A stretch of 15,893 nt of DNA from Mycoplasma sp. CAG:611 (GTDB lineage: Bacteria > Bacillota_I > Bacilli_A > RF39 > UBA660), in assembly GCA_000434175.1 (NCBI GenBank), contig HF999759.1:1-15893 (forward strand), given 5' to 3'. A program made the translations under genes and the position numbers. This document shows, piece by piece, positions 13,061 to 15,893 of the stretch (within the stretch, counting starts at the first letter, position 1; every line of letters starts with the position of its first letter). The notes beneath the pieces were generated by a model, which saw nothing but the letters and a program-made list of their open reading frames with translations, did no database searches and had not been told where the DNA came from.

Positions 13061-13089
13061 TTGACATATTAATATTTTTGCTGTATCTT
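13061..13089 (+). promoter_or_regulatory. Promoter upstream of the ABC transporter operon
   Basis: A perfect -35 TTGACA (13061-13066), 17-base spacer, -10 TATCTT (13084-13089, four of six). The predicted start near 13096 gives a leader of about 135 bases before the first start codon. Confidence 0.65.
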
Positions 13090-13141
13090 TAAATGGATGT
13101 TTTGCAAAGAATCTACAATTTAGTATTATTACAACATAGGT

Positions 13142-13167
13142 ACTACATATTAAATATGTGGTTTTTT
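13142..13167 (+). terminator. Terminator hairpin in the ABC operon leader (attenuator candidate)
   Basis: ACTACATAT (13142-13150), loop TAA, ATATGTGGT (13154-13162), 9 bp with one G-U, running into six T (13162-13167). It lies about 46 bases after the predicted start site and 64 bases before the first gene, so most transcripts would stop here unless it is prevented. A TATAAT at 13174-13179 could be part of a second promoter beyond it, though its -35 is poor. No known riboswitch was recognised. Confidence 0.6.
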
Positions 13168-13230
13168 GCGTTATATAATTTACTTTAGAATACTTTTTGT
13201 TGATTCTTTGTAATGAAAGGAGTTGATAAA

Positions 13231-14211
13231 ATGTCATTCATCATGGTAAAACACATAACTAAAACCTTTAAAGTTAGTGAAAAAAGAAATACAAAGTTTG
13301 CTACTTTAAAGAACTTTTTTAATCGGAAATACAAATATATAAAAGCAATTGATGATATTTCTTTTTCCATTAAAAAAGGAGAAATCGTGGGATATATTGG
13401 TCCAAATGGTGCTGGTAAATCAACAACAATAAAAATTCTTTCAGGTATTTTATATCCGGATAGTGGTACAGTTATTGTTGATAATATGGTTCCTTATGTG
13501 GAAAGAAAAAAATATGTTTCACAAATAGGAGTTGTCTTCGGTCAAAGAAGTCAATTATGGTGGGATGTCCCCGCGATTGATTCATTTAAACTTTTAAAAG
13601 ATATTTATAAAATAGATGATGAAAGCTTTAATGAAACATTAAATGAATTAATAAATACATTAAATTTAAAGGATATTATTAATATTCCTGTAAGACAACT
13701 TAGTTTAGGTTCAAGAATGCGACTTGAAATAGCAGCAGCACTTTTACATAGACCTAAAATCCTTTTTTTAGACGAGCCAACAATTGGTCTTGATGCTGTT
13801 TCTAAAAAAATTGTAAGAGATTTTATAAAAAAAATAAACAAAGAACAAAAAGTAACTGTAATTTTAACAACACATGATATGAGTGATATAACCTCTCTTG
13901 CTAAAAGAATAATTTTAATTGGTAAAGGTAAAAAATTGTATGATGGAACTCTTTCTAAACTAAAAAAGAATTATGATTATTTAAGAAAAATAACAGTTAC
14001 AACAAATGATAAAATCTTATTAAATGAAGATTATATTATTGAAGAAAAAATAAAAGATGGGAAAATAGAATTTACAATTGATATAAGAAAAATAGAAATA
14101 AGTAAGTTTATTAATTATTTAACAAAAAAAATATCAATAATAGATATTGATATTGATAGTGGTAATATTGATAATGTTATTATAAAACTATATGAGGAAT
14201 TTAAAATATGA
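13231..14211 (+). CDS. ABC-2 exporter ATP-binding protein (COG4586-like)
   Basis: A 326-residue cytoplasmic ATPase that powers export through the two permeases encoded next. Walker A GPNGAGKST (57-65), Q-loop in GQRSQLWWDVP (104-114), signature LSLGSRMR (157-164), Walker B ILFLDEP (177-183) and the switch histidine in TTHDM (213-217) are all intact. The WWDVP stretch after the Q-loop is typical of the COG4586 group, whose substrates are mostly unknown. The signature starts LSLG in place of LSGG. A C-terminal domain of about 90 residues follows the core. The start at 13231 has AAAGGAG eight bases upstream; a frame from 13213 would begin just before that site. The stop codon overlaps the next start (ATGA), indicating translational coupling. 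Confidence 0.95.
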   Translation: MSFIMVKHITKTFKVSEKRNTKFATLKNFFNRKYKYIKAIDDISFSIKKGEIVGYIGPNGAGKSTTIKILSGILYPDSGTVIVDNMVPYVERKKYVSQIGVVFGQRSQLWWDVPAIDSFKLLKDIYKIDDESFNETLNELINTLNLKDIINIPVRQLSLGSRMRLEIAAALLHRPKILFLDEPTIGLDAVSKKIVRDFIKKINKEQKVTVILTTHDMSDITSLAKRIILIGKGKKLYDGTLSKLKKNYDYLRKITVTTNDKILLNEDYIIEEKIKDGKIEFTIDIRKIEISKFINYLTKKISIIDIDIDSGNIDNVIIKLYEEFKI

Positions 14212-15011
14212 AATCATATCTTTCGTACTTTAAATTAAAATTTATAACAGGTCTACAGTATCGAAGTGCTGCTTTAGCAGGAATATTTACTCAATTATTT
14301 TTTGGATTTATTTATGTTTCTGTTTATATAGCGTGTTATGAATCTAGTAGTACTAATCTTCCAATGCCTCTTAATGAACTTGTAAGTTTTTTATGGCTTA
14401 ATCAGGCATTCTTTTCTTTAATATACTTGTGGTATAAAGATAATGACATAATTAAATTAATTAAAACAGGAAATTTATCTTATGAACTTTGTAGACCACA
14501 AGATTTATATTTTATGTGGTTTAGTAAAATATTTGGTGAAAAATTATCAGGAGCATTACTTAGATTTCTTCCAGTAATTTTAATCGCGGTTTTATTACCA
14601 TCACCTTTTAATTTAGATTTATCTATTACCTTACCAAGATTATTAATATTTATTATTGCTTTTTCCTTATCAAGTATTTTAACTGTTAGTATAATTCTTT
14701 TATATCATGTTATTTGTTTAATAACATTAGATGAAAAAGGAATAGTTAATATATTTATGGTTTTATCAGATATACTATCAGGATTAGTTTTACCTATACC
14801 ATTTTTTCCCAATGTTTTACAGAAAATAAGTAATTTTTTACCTTATAGATATGTAAGTGATTTTCCTTTTAGATTATATGTAGGAAATATTAGTTTACAA
14901 GAGGGAATTAAAGGAATAATAATACAAATAATATGGATAATTATTCTTATATTAATAGGAAAATTAATTACAAAGAAAGCTTTAAAGAAAGTTGTTATCC
15001 AAGGAGGTTAA
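14208..15011 (+). CDS. ABC-2 permease, first subunit (COG4587-like)
   Basis: A 267-residue integral membrane protein with about six hydrophobic segments: a first near residues 20-42 after a short cytoplasmic N-terminus, a second around 60-75, three through the middle (about 110-200), and the last near 238-256. The cytoplasmic turn GNLSYELCRPQDLYFMWF (87-104) is the coupling region typical of this family ('LxYELxRPxxL'), expected to touch the ATPase. It pairs with the second permease to form the channel. The start overlaps the ATPase stop (ATGA), and the ribosome binding site of the next gene lies within its last codons. The length matches the family. The substrate is unknown; relatives are associated with peptide or drug export. 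Confidence 0.9.
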   Translation: MKSYLSYFKLKFITGLQYRSAALAGIFTQLFFGFIYVSVYIACYESSSTNLPMPLNELVSFLWLNQAFFSLIYLWYKDNDIIKLIKTGNLSYELCRPQDLYFMWFSKIFGEKLSGALLRFLPVILIAVLLPSPFNLDLSITLPRLLIFIIAFSLSSILTVSIILLYHVICLITLDEKGIVNIFMVLSDILSGLVLPIPFFPNVLQKISNFLPYRYVSDFPFRLYVGNISLQEGIKGIIIQIIWIIILILIGKLITKKALKKVVIQGG

Positions 15012-15013
15012 TC

Positions 15014-15790
15014 ATGAAATTATATTTTAAATATTTTAAAATGCATGTTAAAGGAGAACTCCAATATAAAATGTCTTTTATAATGTCTTTTATATCACAA
15101 TTCTTTGTCTTTTTTGGATATTATTTTACTATTCTTTGCTTATTTGATAAATTTTCAAATATAAAAGGATTTACTTTATATGAAGTACTTTTAACATTTG
15201 CTATTATTCAATTAGGATTTTCTTTCTGTGAAACATTTTTTAAAGGAATCGATCACTTTGATAATTTAATAATAGATGGAACTTTTGATAAAATCTTATT
15301 AAGACCAAGAAATATATTAATTCAAGTTTTAGAAGAAGAAATAAGTTTAACAAAATTATCAAGATTTCTTCAGTCAATTATTATTTTAATAATTGCTATT
15401 TCTAATATTGATGTTAATTGGAATATATATAAAATAATAACTTTAATATTTATGATATTAAGTTCTGTATTAATATTTTTAGGATTATTTATTCTAATGG
15501 CAGCATATTGCTTTGTTACAATAAAAGGACTTGAAGTAAGAAATGTATTTACAGATGGTGGTAAACATATGGCTCAATATCCAATTGGTATTTTTAGAAA
15601 AGGAATTGTTATTATCTTTACTTTTATAATTCCATATGGTTTTGTTAATTATTATCCACTTTTATATATTTTAGGAAAGAAAACATCTAATTTGTATGTG
15701 ATTTCACCACTTATTACAATAATATATTTAATACCATGTATCATTATTTTTTATAAAGGAGTAAAAAAATATTCTGGGGTAGGTAGTTAA
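15014..15790 (+). CDS. ABC-2 permease, second subunit (COG3694-like)
   Basis: A 258-residue integral membrane protein, partner of the upstream permease. It begins MKLYFKYFKMHVKGELQYKM, the 'yyk-yl--qlqyk-sf' start common in the COG3694 group, then has about six hydrophobic segments. The coupling segment DGTFDKILLRPRNILIQVL (81-99) matches 'LIIxGTFDxxLxRPxNxLxQ' of that family. The ABC-2 motif near residues 183-200 (DGGKHMAQYPIGIFRK) fits as well. The start is ATG 15014 with AAGGAGGT (15001-15008) overlapping the previous stop; the frame extends upstream without support. Together with the ATPase and first permease this completes one ATPase-plus-two-permease exporter. The next gene begins 12 bases later, so the operon continues off the window. 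Confidence 0.92.
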   Translation: MKLYFKYFKMHVKGELQYKMSFIMSFISQFFVFFGYYFTILCLFDKFSNIKGFTLYEVLLTFAIIQLGFSFCETFFKGIDHFDNLIIDGTFDKILLRPRNILIQVLEEEISLTKLSRFLQSIIILIIAISNIDVNWNIYKIITLIFMILSSVLIFLGLFILMAAYCFVTIKGLEVRNVFTDGGKHMAQYPIGIFRKGIVIIFTFIIPYGFVNYYPLLYILGKKTSNLYVISPLITIIYLIPCIIIFYKGVKKYSGVGS

Positions 15791-15802
15791 GGAGGTAAGA
15801 TT

Positions 15803-15893
15803 ATGAATATTAGTAAAGAAGAAAGAAAAAAAGAAGAGAAATATTTAGAAAATTGTATTAATGTTATAAAAGATTATTTATCAGAATTAGGTC
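15803..15893 (+). CDS. Start of an unidentified gene (partial)
   Basis: The first 30 codons of a gene cut off by the window end. GGAGGT lies just upstream of ATG 15803, and the gene is only 12 bases after the last permease, so it probably belongs to the same operon. The visible residues (MNISKEERKKEEKYLENCIN...) form a highly charged, helix-prone N-terminus. Charged starts like this occur in HelD/UvrD-type helicases of Bacillota among many other families, so that identification is only a guess and should not be used as an annotation. Confidence 0.7.
   Translation, partial: MNISKEERKKEEKYLENCINVIKDYLSELG

Noticed and set aside
13010..13370. Minus-strand frames across the ABC operon leader and the start of the ATPase gene.
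   Set aside because: They lack ribosome binding sites, overlap a terminator, promoter and well-identified coding sequence, and have low-complexity composition.
1..15893. A CRISPR array, rRNA genes, or the Mycoplasma genetic code.
   Set aside because: No regularly spaced repeats of 20 or more bases and no rRNA segments were seen. TGA works as a stop at 3146-3148 and 14209-14211, and Trp is TGG throughout.

Overview
The window is about three-quarters A+T, with compact operons, strong GGAGG-type ribosome binding sites and intrinsic terminators with short stems. TGA ends several genes and tryptophan is written TGG, so the standard bacterial code (11) applies, not the Mycoplasma/Spiroplasma code. 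UppP, a UPF0736/YjbA-like protein, a COG4586-type ABC-2 exporter and the codon bias together suggest a low-GC Bacillota, probably an uncultured Bacilli-type gut lineage. That placement is inference; there is no rRNA here.

Layout. (1) About 1-6,530 looks like accessory, probably mobile DNA. On the plus strand lie two ASCH/PUA-type genes, a GNAT acetyltransferase and a four-gene operon of small membrane and unknown proteins. Within this block a tandem-HTH Xre regulator is read on the minus strand. A gene-poor, strongly structured stretch (3,691-4,004) follows. On the minus strand come a 54-residue protein, a 579-residue large serine recombinase and a 98-residue unknown. (2) About 6,580-8,600 (minus strand) looks chromosomal: tRNA-Gly(GCC), a Fic protein and UppP. 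(3) 8,686-15,893 (plus strand) carries the UPF0736-like gene, a divergent AMP-forming ligase, a membrane hybrid histidine kinase, a three-gene ABC-2 exporter and the first 30 codons of another gene.

How the genes may work together. An identical 12-base motif lies just upstream of the promoters of the ASCH pair and the GNAT gene. A one-change variant lies between the divergent Xre gene and the membrane operon, and a weaker match abuts the recombinase promoter. The Xre protein is therefore the likely regulator of the whole module. The recombinase and 98-residue genes share an unusual arrangement: a 14-base perfect palindrome in the promoter, then an intrinsic terminator 20-26 bases before the start codon, then nearly the same ribosome binding sequence. 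In the right half, the ligase has an inverted repeat over its -10 box and the exporter has a terminator hairpin in its leader, so both look conditionally expressed.

No CRISPR array, IS element or rRNA was seen. The most interesting unexplained parts are the Xre-motif regulon with its possible RNA acetylation/deacetylation gene pairing, the structured RNA-like element at 3,798-3,857, and the paired terminator leaders at the recombinase end.
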